A DNA stretch of 64,000 nt from Paenarthrobacter sp. AR 02 (GTDB lineage: Bacteria > Actinomycetota > Actinomycetes > Actinomycetales > Micrococcaceae): positions 62,001 to 126,000 of the forward strand of contig NZ_JAJUKH010000008.1 in NCBI RefSeq assembly GCF_021538675.1. The letters are read 5' to 3'. Within the stretch, counting starts at the first letter, position 1. Each line of letters starts with the position of its first letter. Of the stretch, positions 1 through 7,298 are shown piece after piece. The notes under the pieces are model-generated. The model worked only from the letters and a program-made list of their open reading frames with translations. It was not told the DNA's origin and made no database searches. The position numbers were made by a program, and so were the translations under genes.

Positions 1-425
1 ACGCCGTAATTCATGCCGGTCGCCAGCGCCATATCCCGTGCTTCCACTGAGGGGTAGACCTCGTGGGCGACTATCCGGGTCCGCCCATCCACTTCCTCGA
101 ACGTGGTGGTGCTGATGCCCACCTGGTCCGGGGCGCCGTCGAATTCGAAGGTCATGATGATCAGCGCGTCAGGGTCTACCTTGTGGAAGACACCCCGGCC
201 GGAACACGGGTTGTTGCCGTCGCCGCTCTCGTACCGCCAACTGCCGCCTGTCACCGTGTTGTATTCCGTGACGTTCATGGTGGTGCTTCGCGGGCCGAGC
301 CACTTCGCCAGGAGGTCGGGGTCCACGTGGGCCTTGAAGACCGCGCTGACCGGGGCATCAAATTCGCGGACTGTGTCAACGAACGGGACGCCGTCGTCAA
401 CGGTGATGGTGGTTGGATTGCTCAT
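1..425 (-). CDS. SRPBCC / AHSA1-domain protein (partial, C-terminus beyond left edge)
   Basis: The 141 visible residues read as an AHSA1-type SRPBCC protein. After a short lead comes a VREFDAPVSAVFKAHVDP segment, then KWLGP, GGSWRY and the acidic/aromatic strand FEFDGAP, the usual order of this fold, which makes a deep hydrophobic ligand pocket. The ATG at 425-423 overlaps the TGA of the upstream ArsR gene (ATGA), so translation is probably coupled. ArsR-SRPBCC pairs are common in actinobacteria; the ligand is usually unknown. The gene leaves the window before its C-terminal helix, so its full length cannot be judged. Confidence 0.85.
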   Translation of the reverse strand, partial: MSNPTTITVDDGVPFVDTVREFDAPVSAVFKAHVDPDLLAKWLGPRSTTMNVTEYNTVTGGSWRYESGDGNNPCSGRGVFHKVDPDALIIMTFEFDGAPDQVGISTTTFEEVDGRTRIVAHEVYPSVEARDMALATGMNYG

Positions 426-712
426 GTCAGTTCCTCTTCCCTATTTCTCCGCAGCCCCGCGGGACCATCGCTGGCCAGGAGTTCGTCGAGCAGCCGGAAG
501 CGACGCTCGGCGATCAGCCGGTACTGGTCCAGCCAGGCCGTCAACCGCTCAAGGGCTGCGGCGTCGAGGTGAACGGGGCGGCGCTGCGCGTCGCGTGAAC
601 GCGTCACCAACCCAGCATGCTCGAGGACCTGGATGTGCTTGGAAACCGCTTGTTTAGTAATGGCGAAAGGTTCTTTTACTCGCCGCCCAGCTGCCTGAAG
701 TCGTTCTCCCAC
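422..712 (-). pseudogene. ArsR-family regulator, N-terminally truncated
   Basis: The readable part begins with a GTG and joins a short non-homologous leader to EPFAITKQAVSKHIQVLEHAG, the recognition-helix region of an ArsR winged helix, followed by the wing (DAQRRPVHLDAAALERL) and a C-terminal helix (WLDQYRLIAERRFRLLDELL). A normal family member has about 35 more residues in front, with a 'LADPTRRxIL' helix and a 'GEATVGELA' helix; these are absent. The break falls at the stop codon of the neighbouring TPR-like gene (676-678), which suggests a deletion that fused the two. It overlaps the SRPBCC start (ATGA). It may be non-functional, or it may still be made and only affect coupling of the next gene. 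Confidence 0.7.
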
Positions 713-1647
713 AAGCGGCGCATCTCGGCGTCCTTGCGGATGACTTCCAGCGTTTCGAGTTCCTCAGCCGGGGCTGGTTTCCTGGCCCACGGCGTCAACG
801 TCCGACGCCCCTGGTCCAAGGCCAACAAAGCCCTGTCGGTCATGGCATCATTCCGCAACACCAGGCTGGTCTTACGGCGGCGAAGCACTTCCTTCAGGGC
901 AGCCTGCGCGGAGTCCACGTCACCCCGCGCCCGCTGCGACCGGGCCCGGATCAGGAGCAACGCTGCCGAGAGGTCGTCTGTGTTGAGCAAGCCTTCGGTC
1001 CACAACACCACATCCCGGTGGCGGCCCAGCGAATAGGCAGCCGTGCAACGCGCCAAGGCAGAAGGCAACGACGGCGGCAGGCCCACCACCGCTTCCAGCG
1101 CGGCTTCCATCATCCCCATCTCCCGGAGGCAATGGGACAACGCCAGGAACACCGACTCCTCGCTGAACAGAACCGGAACTTCAATGCGCTCGGCAACCTC
1201 CACCCGGGTGACCACCTGCCCAAGGTAGATGGACGAGAACTGGCTGGCGTCGTCGTCGATCCTTGTTGTTAAGCCGCGCTGCAGCAGTTCCGAAGCCCGC
1301 AGGTAGCCCCCATGCTTGTAGGTCAGCAGACCCGACACCACAAGGCACAACCCGGCCCACCCGGGGTACATCCGGCCAAGCGCGAGGAGCCGCTCGGGCT
1401 CGGTGGAGGTAAAAACAGCGTCGTGCATGGCCTTGGCAGGCTTGGACGACAACATCCTCAGCCGCGGCACACTGCCAACGACGGAAATCCTTGCCTGGTC
1501 CCTGCCACTGAGCACGCCGGACAGCACTCCGCCCACACCGTCCGTGAGCCCCCGGACCGGGGTGCGGACATGGCCACCGCGGAAAGGCGTGAAATCCCGC
1601 GTGTCATGGAAGATCGTGTGCACGCGTCCGTGGGGAGCTTGGCTCAT
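676..1647 (-). CDS. TPR-like protein of unknown function
   Basis: A 323-residue soluble protein with an ATG start at 1647. It has no signal peptide or membrane segment. The middle and C-terminal half is a series of amphipathic helix pairs with the spacing of tetratricopeptide-type repeats, for example around EESVFLALSHCLREMG, then ALARCTAAYSLGRHRD, ALLLIRARSQRARGDVDSA and ALLALDQGRR. It resembles conserved actinobacterial proteins without assigned function; I do not recognise a specific family. Its 3' end overlaps the truncated ArsR gene, so its last residues may sit at a deletion junction, although the end (WENDFRQLGGE) looks natural. Confidence 0.6.
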   Translation of the reverse strand: MSQAPHGRVHTIFHDTRDFTPFRGGHVRTPVRGLTDGVGGVLSGVLSGRDQARISVVGSVPRLRMLSSKPAKAMHDAVFTSTEPERLLALGRMYPGWAGLCLVVSGLLTYKHGGYLRASELLQRGLTTRIDDDASQFSSIYLGQVVTRVEVAERIEVPVLFSEESVFLALSHCLREMGMMEAALEAVVGLPPSLPSALARCTAAYSLGRHRDVVLWTEGLLNTDDLSAALLLIRARSQRARGDVDSAQAALKEVLRRRKTSLVLRNDAMTDRALLALDQGRRTLTPWARKPAPAEELETLEVIRKDAEMRRLWENDFRQLGGE

Positions 1648-1801
1648 AAGACCATGCTAATCGTCGCTGAACTGGGCACATCCCCTGCTATCGGAGGCAT
1701 TTCAGGAGTATTATGGCGGCGTCGGCAAGGTTTTGCCACACCCTTGCCGCAGGTCGGCTCTCCATGAGAAGAGCCGGGTAACCGCGTGAAAGGGAGGACT
1801 G

Positions 1802-2281
1802 ATGACCACCGCTTCGCACCCCGCCGAACACCACCACATGATGGGGTTGACACTTCGCAACACCGCCATGGGCGTTGGCATTGTATTTCTGCTGGTTGGC
1901 GTCCTGGGCTTCATCCCGGGAATCACCACCAATTACGGCGCCATGACCTTTGCGGGACATGATTCCGGCGCCATGCTGCTTGGAGTCTTCCAAGTGTCCA
2001 TACTCCACAACATCGTCCATCTGCTGTTTGGCGCGGCCGGCTTGGCCATGGCAAGGAACGATCGCATGGCCCGCCTGTTCCTCCTGGGCGGCGGCGCCGT
2101 ATACATCGTTCTTTGGATCTACGGCCTGGTCATCAACCAGGAAACGGGCGCCAACTTCATCCCGTTCAACACGGCTGACAACTGGCTGCACCTGATCCTT
2201 GGCGTTGCCATGATCGGTTTGGGCGTTTGGCTCGGCCGGGATGTCATGGACGAAAGGACCACAGCGCGAAGGAGCATGTAA
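1802..2281 (+). CDS. DUF4383 membrane protein
   Basis: A 159-residue integral membrane protein with four predicted hydrophobic segments (about residues 22-42, 55-78, 88-110 and 127-144). The pattern of a first helix, HNIVHLLFGAAG in the second, and DNWLHLILGVAMIGLG in the last is characteristic of DUF4383. Function is unknown for the family. The start follows a GGGAGG ribosome site eight bases upstream. It is transcribed divergently from the TPR-like gene and ends at a strong hairpin (2308-2342). A histidine-rich N-terminus (HPAEHHHMMG) is present, as in relatives. Confidence 0.85.
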   Translation: MTTASHPAEHHHMMGLTLRNTAMGVGIVFLLVGVLGFIPGITTNYGAMTFAGHDSGAMLLGVFQVSILHNIVHLLFGAAGLAMARNDRMARLFLLGGGAVYIVLWIYGLVINQETGANFIPFNTADNWLHLILGVAMIGLGVWLGRDVMDERTTARRSM

Positions 2282-2307
2282 GCCCTCCGCACACGTCCTG
2301 AACCACG

Positions 2308-2342
2308 ACGGCGACCGCTCCCTTTGAGGGGGCGGTCGCCGT
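2308..2342 (+). terminator. Hairpin after the DUF4383 gene
   Basis: An 11-bp perfect stem (ACGGCGACCGC / GCGGTCGCCGT) with a 13-base spacer lies 27 bases after the stop. There is no T-tract, as is common in high-GC actinobacteria. It sits between convergent genes, so it may act in both directions. Confidence 0.65.
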
Positions 2343-2356
2343 ACCGTTGTGCTACC

Positions 2357-2411
2357 CCCCAACGCTCACTCACATCCCACCGGCTTCCGCCCAACGCTCA
2401 CTCACACCCAC
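2357..2411. repeat. 32-bp periodic intergenic repeat, locus 1 (two copies)
   Basis: Two copies of a unit whose core reads CCAACGCTCACTCACATCCC start 32 bp apart (AACGCTCACTCAC at 2361 and 2393). The second copy runs into the stop codon of the IclR gene at 2412. Only the direct arm is present here. The same unit with the same 32-bp spacing recurs near 6.2, 37.7 and 58.1 kb. Confidence 0.75.
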
Positions 2412-3227
2412 CTAGCGCGGGGCGCGCCCACCCAGCCGGGTGGTCACTTTGGCCGCCGCGGCGGCGCAGGCTTCGCCCAGGCTCGTCAAAGTGTCCTGCG
2501 AGACCCGGAACTTTGGCGCAGGGATCAGAACGGCTGCCACGATGTCGCCGCGGTGGTCGTAGACCGGCGAGGCCACGCCGACTTCCTCGATGGACGTCTC
2601 CCCGAAGTTCACGGACCAGCCACGTTCCGCCGCTTCCGCCAGCCGGACCATGTAGGCCTCCACCGAGTCGTCGTCCAGGCCAGGCAAGGTGATCGCGTTG
2701 CTGTGCAGCAGGTTGCGGACCCTGTCGCTGTTTTCGGCAGCCAGGAACACCTGCACGGAAGAGCTCAGGGCCTCGTTGTAACGTGCACCCAAAGGGGCAA
2801 GGTGCTTCACCTGATGCCTGCTGGGAATCTGCTCCACACACATGGATTCGACGCCGTTCCACACCATGAGCGCGCTGGTCTCCCCCGTGCGCTCGGTCAG
2901 TTCGCGCAGGACTGGGTAGGCGACGCGGCGCTCTTCGAGTTCGGCCAGGAGCGGGCCCGCCATGGCGATCATTCCCAGCCCCAAGCGGAACCTGCGCGAA
3001 TCGACGTCGCGCTCCACCAGGTTCTCCTGTTCAAGCGTCGCAAGGATGCGGGAGACGGTGCTCTTGTGCAGGCCCACACGGCCCGCGATTTCGGTGACTC
3101 CAAGCAGGGGTTCATCCGCGCTGAAGCTTTTCAGCACAGCGATTGCGTTGACGATGACAGAGGTTCCCTTGCCGTCGCCGTTGCTGTTGCCGGTGTCAAG
3201 AGTCTCGGTGGATTCCGTGGGAGTCAT
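2412..3227 (-). CDS. IclR-family transcriptional regulator
   Basis: A 271-residue regulator. The N-terminal winged helix (about 30-90) shows IVNAIAVLKSFSADEP, GVTEIAGRVGLHKSTVSRILATLEQ and the wing RRFRLGLGM; the C-terminal effector domain (about 105-265) carries RTGETSALMVWNG, the substrate-loop region and the closing DHRGDIVAAVLIPAPKFR. I chose the ATG at 3227 because it gives the normal family length. It lies 82 bp downstream of creatinase on the same strand, after a hairpin, so it may be part of, or adjacent to, the creatine operon. By context it probably senses creatine, sarcosine or a relative, and may bind the TTGC-N7-GCAA palindrome upstream of the transporter gene; that assignment is inference. 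Confidence 0.9.
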   Translation of the reverse strand: MTPTESTETLDTGNSNGDGKGTSVIVNAIAVLKSFSADEPLLGVTEIAGRVGLHKSTVSRILATLEQENLVERDVDSRRFRLGLGMIAMAGPLLAELEERRVAYPVLRELTERTGETSALMVWNGVESMCVEQIPSRHQVKHLAPLGARYNEALSSSVQVFLAAENSDRVRNLLHSNAITLPGLDDDSVEAYMVRLAEAAERGWSVNFGETSIEEVGVASPVYDHRGDIVAAVLIPAPKFRVSQDTLTSLGEACAAAAAKVTTRLGGRAPR

Positions 3228-3272
3228 GGGTTCACTATATTTCGGGTCTTGGTCCGGTCTTCCACTGGGAAG

Positions 3273-3302
3273 CCGGTGGGCGCCGTGCACTGCGCCCACC
3301 GG
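3273..3302 (-). terminator. Hairpin after creatinase gene
   Basis: A perfect 11-bp stem (CCGGTGGGCGC / GCGCCCACCGG) with an 8-base loop lies just after the creatinase stop and before the IclR gene. It may terminate or attenuate transcription from the transporter-creatinase operon. Confidence 0.55.
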
Positions 3303-3309
3303 TTGGTCA

Positions 3310-4566
3310 CTAGGCTCCGATGATGTTGTACTCGGGGCCGAACGGGAACTTGGTGATGTTCTCGGCGCCGTCTTCGCCGACCACCAGGATGTCGTGCTCA
3401 CGGTAGCCGCCCGCACCTGGCTGGCCGTCCATCACCGTGATCATCGGCTCCATGGACACCACCATGCCGGGCTCCAGGACGGTGTCAATGTCCTCGCGGA
3501 GTTCAAGACCGGCCTCGCGTCCGTAGTAGTGGCTCAGCACACCGAAGGAGTGGCCGTAGCCGAACGTCCGGTTGGCCAACAGTCCGTGGCTGATGTAGAT
3601 CTCGTTGAGCTCTGCCGCGATGTCCTTGCACACGGCGCCGGGCTTGATGAGTTCCAGTCCGCGCTTGTGGACCTCCACGTTGATGTTCCACAGTTCCAGC
3701 GAGCGGGCGTCCGGTTCACCATAGAACAGGGTGCGCTCCAGGGCGGTGTAGTAGCCGCTTGTCATGGGGAAGCAGTTCAGGGACAGGATGTCGTGTTCCT
3801 GGATCTTGCGGGTGGTTGCCCAGTTATGCGCACCATCGGTGTTGATGCCGGACTGGAACCACACCCAGGTGTCGCGGATTTCAGAATCCGGGAACGTCCG
3901 GGCGATTTCGTGGACCATGGCCTCGGTACCGATCAGTGCAACCTCGTACTCGGAGATCCCGGCCGTGATGGCGTTGCGGATGGCCTCGCCGCCGAGGTCA
4001 CCAATGCGGGCGCCGTGCTTAATGACGGCGATCTCCTCGGCGGACTTGATCATGCGCTGACGCATCGCATCCTGCGCCACGTCCACCAGAGTTGCACCGG
4101 AGAAAGCGGCCTGGATCTTGTTGCGGTTGTCCAGCGACAGGGAATCGTCTTCGACGCCGATGCGCCGCGGGTTGATGCCCCGGGTCCGAAGGACCTCCTG
4201 GATTGCGTGGATGTAGTTGTCACGGCGCCAGTCCGTGTACACGAGGTTCTCGCCGTAGCTGCGGCGCCAAGGCATACCGGCGTCGATATTTGCCGTAACG
4301 GTGACGGCGTCATCCTTGGTGACCACCATCCCGTAAGACCGGCCGAAGTACGTGAAGAGGAAATCGGAGTAGTACTTGATGGAGTGGTAGCTGGTGAGGA
4401 TGACGGCGTCGAGTTCCTTCTCCGCCATGATGCTCCGGAGTCCGGCTAGGCGGCGTTCGAATTCCGCGTCGGAGAAGGTCAGCGAGACCTTTTCGCCGTT
4501 GTTGAGGACTTTGGTGCGCTCGAGCTTGGCGACATCGTTGACGGCCTCGTTCTGCGTGATGGTCAT
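3310..4566 (-). CDS. Creatinase (creatine amidinohydrolase, EC 3.5.3.3)
   Basis: Hydrolyses creatine to sarcosine and urea in the cytoplasm. The 418-residue protein has the two-domain 'pita-bread' M24 fold, but with the creatinase set of residues rather than a metal centre. His247 in SGINTDGAHN, Glu277 in ALERTLF and Glu373 in SMEPM all align with the Pseudomonas creatinase residues His232, Glu262 and Glu358 at a constant offset of 15. FGYGHSFGVLSHYYGREAGLEL is also typical. The start at 4566 is preceded by AAAGGAAAG. It is 28 bp downstream of the transporter gene and almost certainly co-transcribed. Its product sarcosine is the substrate of the soxBDAG genes encoded from 8.7 kb. No creatininase or urease is in the window. 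Confidence 0.95.
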   Translation of the reverse strand: MTITQNEAVNDVAKLERTKVLNNGEKVSLTFSDAEFERRLAGLRSIMAEKELDAVILTSYHSIKYYSDFLFTYFGRSYGMVVTKDDAVTVTANIDAGMPWRRSYGENLVYTDWRRDNYIHAIQEVLRTRGINPRRIGVEDDSLSLDNRNKIQAAFSGATLVDVAQDAMRQRMIKSAEEIAVIKHGARIGDLGGEAIRNAITAGISEYEVALIGTEAMVHEIARTFPDSEIRDTWVWFQSGINTDGAHNWATTRKIQEHDILSLNCFPMTSGYYTALERTLFYGEPDARSLELWNINVEVHKRGLELIKPGAVCKDIAAELNEIYISHGLLANRTFGYGHSFGVLSHYYGREAGLELREDIDTVLEPGMVVSMEPMITVMDGQPGAGGYREHDILVVGEDGAENITKFPFGPEYNIIGA

Positions 4567-4594
4567 GATCTTTCCTTTCAATGGGTTGGTTGTT

Positions 4595-5950
4595 CTAGTC
4601 CTGCAGCAGAGGCTTCTTGGAAGACTCCGCGGCAAACAGGACCGCGATGAGGGAAACCAGGGCGGCAGCCACGAGGTACCAACCGGGAGCCAGTTGGTTG
4701 TGGGTCATGCCGATAAGAAGGGTGGCCATGAACGGCGCGGTGCCGCCGAACAAGGCGTTGGAGAGGTTGAAGCTGACGGCGAATCCGGTGTATCGGACCT
4801 TCGTGGGGAAGAGCTCGGCGAGGAAGCTCGGCAGCGTTCCATCGTTCAGGGTGAGCATGCCGCCCAGCAGTATCTGCACCAGGACGATCACCAGGAAATT
4901 GCCCGTATCCAGGAGCATGAACGCCGGCACCGTCAGCAGCACGAACAGGACCGACGCCGTGATGAGCATCCGCTTGCGGCCGAACTTGTCCGACGCCATT
5001 CCGGTCAGGAAGATGAAGCCGATGTAGCTGGCCAGGGCGATGGTCGTGGCCAGGAACGACTCCGTTGCGCCAAAGCCCAGTTCCTCCGACAAGTACGTGG
5101 GCATATAGCTGAGGATCACGTAGAAGCCCACCGCGTTCAGCAACACCGCGCCGGTGGCAATGATGAGTTGCTTCCGGTACGTCCTGAACATGGCGAATGC
5201 AGGGGCCTTGACTGCGTTGTCCTTGGCCGCGAGCTCCCGAAATGCCGGTGTGTCCTCGAGCTTGGTCCGGATATACCGGCCGATCAAGCCCATCGGCGCA
5301 GCCAACAGGAACGGCAGCCGCCAACCCCACTCGCTGAGCTGCTCCGGGGTCATCGCTGAACTGAGCAGGGCGGCCAGCAAGGATCCCAGCAGCAGGCCCG
5401 CTGCGGTACTGGCAGGCACGACGGCGGCATAGAGTCCGCGTCGATTCGCCGGCGCGTACTCCACCAGGAAAGCTGACGCCCCGGCGTACTCCCCCGCTGC
5501 GGAGAAGCCTTGGACGACGCGCACCAGAAGAAGCAGGATCGGCGCCATCACGCCGATGGTGGCGTAGCCGGGGATCAGTGCGATGCAGAACGTCGCCACG
5601 GACATCAGGACGATTGACAGGCTCAGCGCTTGCTTGCGGCCCAGCTTGTCCCCGATGTGGCCCCAGATGAAACCGCCGAGGGGCCTTACGAAGAAGCTGA
5701 CGGCAAATACGCCGAAGGTTGCGAGCAGGGCCGTCTGACGGTCCGACTCGGGGAAGAAAACTGTAGAAATAATGCCAGCCAGGTAACCGTAGACCGCGTA
5801 GTCGAACCATTCGACGAAGTTGCCGATGAAGCTTGCGGTGACTACTCGTCGTCGAGTGTCTTTGCTGACTCCATGGTTGGAATTGGTTGTCCGGTTGAGG
5901 CTGGGGGAAGGGCTGCCTTGGTCGGCTGCCACTGAGGATTCATTGCTCAT
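4595..5950 (-). CDS. MFS transporter, metabolite:H+ symporter (MHS) type; probable creatine or sarcosine uptake
   Basis: A 451-residue, 12-helix transporter. It starts with the MHS signature ASFIGNFVEWFDYAVYGYLAG, has the MFS loop GDKLGRKQAL between helices 2 and 3, a second GMASDKFGRKRM after helix 8, and VVQGFSAAGEYAGA in helix 4. Relatives include ShiA, KgtP and ProP. Because it is directly followed by creatinase, creatine is the likeliest cargo; other betaine-like compounds are possible. The ATG at 5950 gives the normal family length. A TTGACC-N17-TAGTCT promoter (5999-6027) and an operator-like palindrome lie just upstream. Confidence 0.88.
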   Translation of the reverse strand: MSNESSVAADQGSPSPSLNRTTNSNHGVSKDTRRRVVTASFIGNFVEWFDYAVYGYLAGIISTVFFPESDRQTALLATFGVFAVSFFVRPLGGFIWGHIGDKLGRKQALSLSIVLMSVATFCIALIPGYATIGVMAPILLLLVRVVQGFSAAGEYAGASAFLVEYAPANRRGLYAAVVPASTAAGLLLGSLLAALLSSAMTPEQLSEWGWRLPFLLAAPMGLIGRYIRTKLEDTPAFRELAAKDNAVKAPAFAMFRTYRKQLIIATGAVLLNAVGFYVILSYMPTYLSEELGFGATESFLATTIALASYIGFIFLTGMASDKFGRKRMLITASVLFVLLTVPAFMLLDTGNFLVIVLVQILLGGMLTLNDGTLPSFLAELFPTKVRYTGFAVSFNLSNALFGGTAPFMATLLIGMTHNQLAPGWYLVAAALVSLIAVLFAAESSKKPLLQD

Positions 5951-5970
5951 GGTCCACCAAAATCTTTGGG

Positions 5971-5997
5971 GTTGCATTCAACGCAACACTGTTGCAT
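5971..5997. promoter_or_regulatory. Operator-like palindrome downstream of the creatine operon promoter
   Basis: GTTGCATTCAACGCAAC (5971-5987) is a palindrome with a single mismatched pair around a central C. A further GTTGCAT half-site follows at 5991-5997. It lies immediately downstream of the -10 element of the minus-strand promoter, where a bound repressor would block transcription. The IclR protein encoded at 2.4-3.2 kb is the best candidate ligand; the GntR protein is the alternative. Confidence 0.55.
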
Positions 5998-5998
5998 C

Positions 5999-6027
5999 AG
6001 ACTAAGTGTGTTGGCGGTCACGGTCAA
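5999..6027 (-). promoter_or_regulatory. Promoter of the transporter-creatinase operon
   Basis: On the minus strand, TTGACC (6027-6022) and TAGTCT (6004-5999) are separated by exactly 17 bp, a good housekeeping sigma match in the -35 and a moderate one in the -10. The predicted start is about 45 bases upstream of the transporter ATG. Confidence 0.55.
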
Positions 6028-6123
6028 GGGTGGTTGTTGAACGGATTCTTGGCGCTTTCGGAGCAGGGTGAGCTTTTGAAGGTCCGCGGTTGAGTTGTCA
6101 TTAGAGTTGCTCTCAGCGATGTC

Positions 6124-6138
6124 GGGTTGCATTCAACG
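6124..6138. promoter_or_regulatory. Second copy of the operator sequence upstream of the creatine operon
   Basis: GGGTTGCATTCAACG is identical over 15 bp to positions 5969-5983. Its centre is about 155 bp from the first, which would allow cooperative binding or looping. The right half of the palindrome is degenerate (GGAG instead of GCAA). Confidence 0.45.
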
Positions 6139-6149
6139 GAGTTCCAAGC

Positions 6150-6352
6150 CCAACCCTCACTCACAACCCACCCCCTTCAGCCCAACCCTCACTCACCGCT
6201 GACGCCCAAAAGGCGCGACGACGGCGACTGCTCTTCAGGGGACGTCGTGCAGCAGAGGAGAACGGGGGAACGTGAGAGGGGGTCCGCCCCAAACGGGAGG
6301 GATGTGAAAGAGGGTTCGGCGCAAACGGGAGGGATATGAGAGAGCGTCAAGA
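6150..6352. repeat. 32-bp periodic intergenic repeat, locus 2
   Basis: Two direct units (AACCCTCACTCAC at 6152 and 6184, 32 bp apart) are followed by about 60 bp of spacer, then three inverted units with GTGAGA/GTGAAA/ATGAGA at 6272, 6304 and 6336, again exactly 32 bp apart. In the inverted units GGGAGGGATGTGA is the reverse complement of the TCACATCCC core seen at the other loci. Confidence 0.75.
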
Positions 6353-6412
6353 GGGGGTGGGGTTATCCGGCAACGCGCGTCTAAGGGAGGAACGACCGAG
6401 CGCGCAGAGGAT

Positions 6413-6452
6413 GAGCCCGCCGCCGGAAGGCGGAGCCCGCCGCCGGAAGTCG
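6413..6452. repeat. 20-bp tandem duplication with hairpin downstream of the GntR gene
   Basis: GAGCCCGCCGCCGGAAGGCG at 6413-6432 is repeated at 6433-6452 with one change. Each copy can form a small CCGCC/GGCGG hairpin. Its position 24 bp after the GntR stop codon (minus strand) suits a terminator. Confidence 0.5.
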
Positions 6453-6475
6453 GGAGGGCGGCAGGGCGAGAAGCC

Positions 6476-7147
6476 TTAGAGGACCTTGCGGATGGTCTCT
6501 TCGAAGCTGACGACGTGATGCAGGGCGAGCTCGGCGGCGCGTTCTTCATCGCCGTCGGCAATGGCCGTGAGGAGCTCGGCGTGCTCGGAGATGTGCCCCG
6601 AAACGGACGGCATCTTTTCCAGCATGTGGCACCAGATGCGGGTGGCGAGGTTGTCGTATCGGATCAGGACGTCTTCCAGGTGCGCGTTGGCCGAGGCTTT
6701 GTAGATCAGCCGGTGCACTTGGATGTCGTAGCGCATGAGTTCCTGCGAGGAATTGTCCTGGCCGTCCAGCGCACTGATTGCAGCGGCGACCGCGCGCAGC
6801 TCTTCCCGCATCGCAGGACCAGCCATGCGTGCGGCTTTTCGGGAGGCCAGGGGCTCCAGGAGCTCGCGGATCTCGGAAACCTCGGCGAGCTGGGTGATGT
6901 CCACGCCGGTGGCAAACGTGCCGCGCCGGGGGTAGGACACCACCAGGTGATCGCTTTCCAAGCGCTTGATGGCTTCGCGGACGGGGGTGCGCCCGATGCC
7001 GAGCTCGGCGGCGACTTGCCCGTCGTTGATGGGGTCACCGGGCTTGATGTCCAGCATGATGAGTCGATCACGCAGCAGCAGGTAGGCGTTCTCCGCGAGG
7101 GATGTGCCCTGCGGAACGGATTCCAATGCTTCCAGTGCTGCGCTCAT
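6476..7147 (-). CDS. GntR-family regulator, FadR/FCD subfamily
   Basis: A 223-residue protein. The winged helix (about 15-80) contains LLRDRLIMLDIKPGDPIND, VAAELGIGRTPVREAIKRLESDHLV and PRRGTFATGV. The FCD effector domain (about 90-215) has the metal/ligand residues of the family in MRYDIQVHRLIYKASAN and SGHISEHAELLTAIADGD. It is divergent from glyA-sox and the nearest regulator to it, so it most likely controls that operon in response to sarcosine, glycine or a related metabolite. Autoregulation is likely because the intergenic region is only 151 bp. Confidence 0.9.
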   Translation of the reverse strand: MSAALEALESVPQGTSLAENAYLLLRDRLIMLDIKPGDPINDGQVAAELGIGRTPVREAIKRLESDHLVVSYPRRGTFATGVDITQLAEVSEIRELLEPLASRKAARMAGPAMREELRAVAAAISALDGQDNSSQELMRYDIQVHRLIYKASANAHLEDVLIRYDNLATRIWCHMLEKMPSVSGHISEHAELLTAIADGDEERAAELALHHVVSFEETIRKVL

Positions 7148-7202
7148 TGCTCTCTCCCGTTAGTCGCATTCCCAGTCTGCCGGATGGATTACCACTGACC
7201 TG

Positions 7203-7259
7203 TTGACGACTATGTGATCTCCAACATACTATGGCAACAGTTCTAATATATCAGTTGCC
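7203..7259 (+). promoter_or_regulatory. Promoter and operator-like repeat upstream of glyA-sox
   Basis: TTGACG (7203-7208) and TACTAT (7227-7232) are spaced 18 bp and would start transcription about 60 bases before glyA. Immediately downstream, GGCAAC (7233) and GTTGCC (7254) form a separated inverted repeat. The divergent GntR regulator is the likely binder. Confidence 0.5.
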
Positions 7260-7298
7260 TAACAGTCGACACCCAGACAAGCTTTGAAGGAGAACACC

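Larger units (their letters stand above)
5951..6475. other. Non-coding stretch between transporter and GntR genes
   Basis: I see no gene here. It holds, in order, the operator and promoter of the creatine operon, a second operator copy, two direct and three inverted 32-bp repeat units, and a 20-bp tandem duplication with hairpin near the GntR stop codon. Confidence 0.6.
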
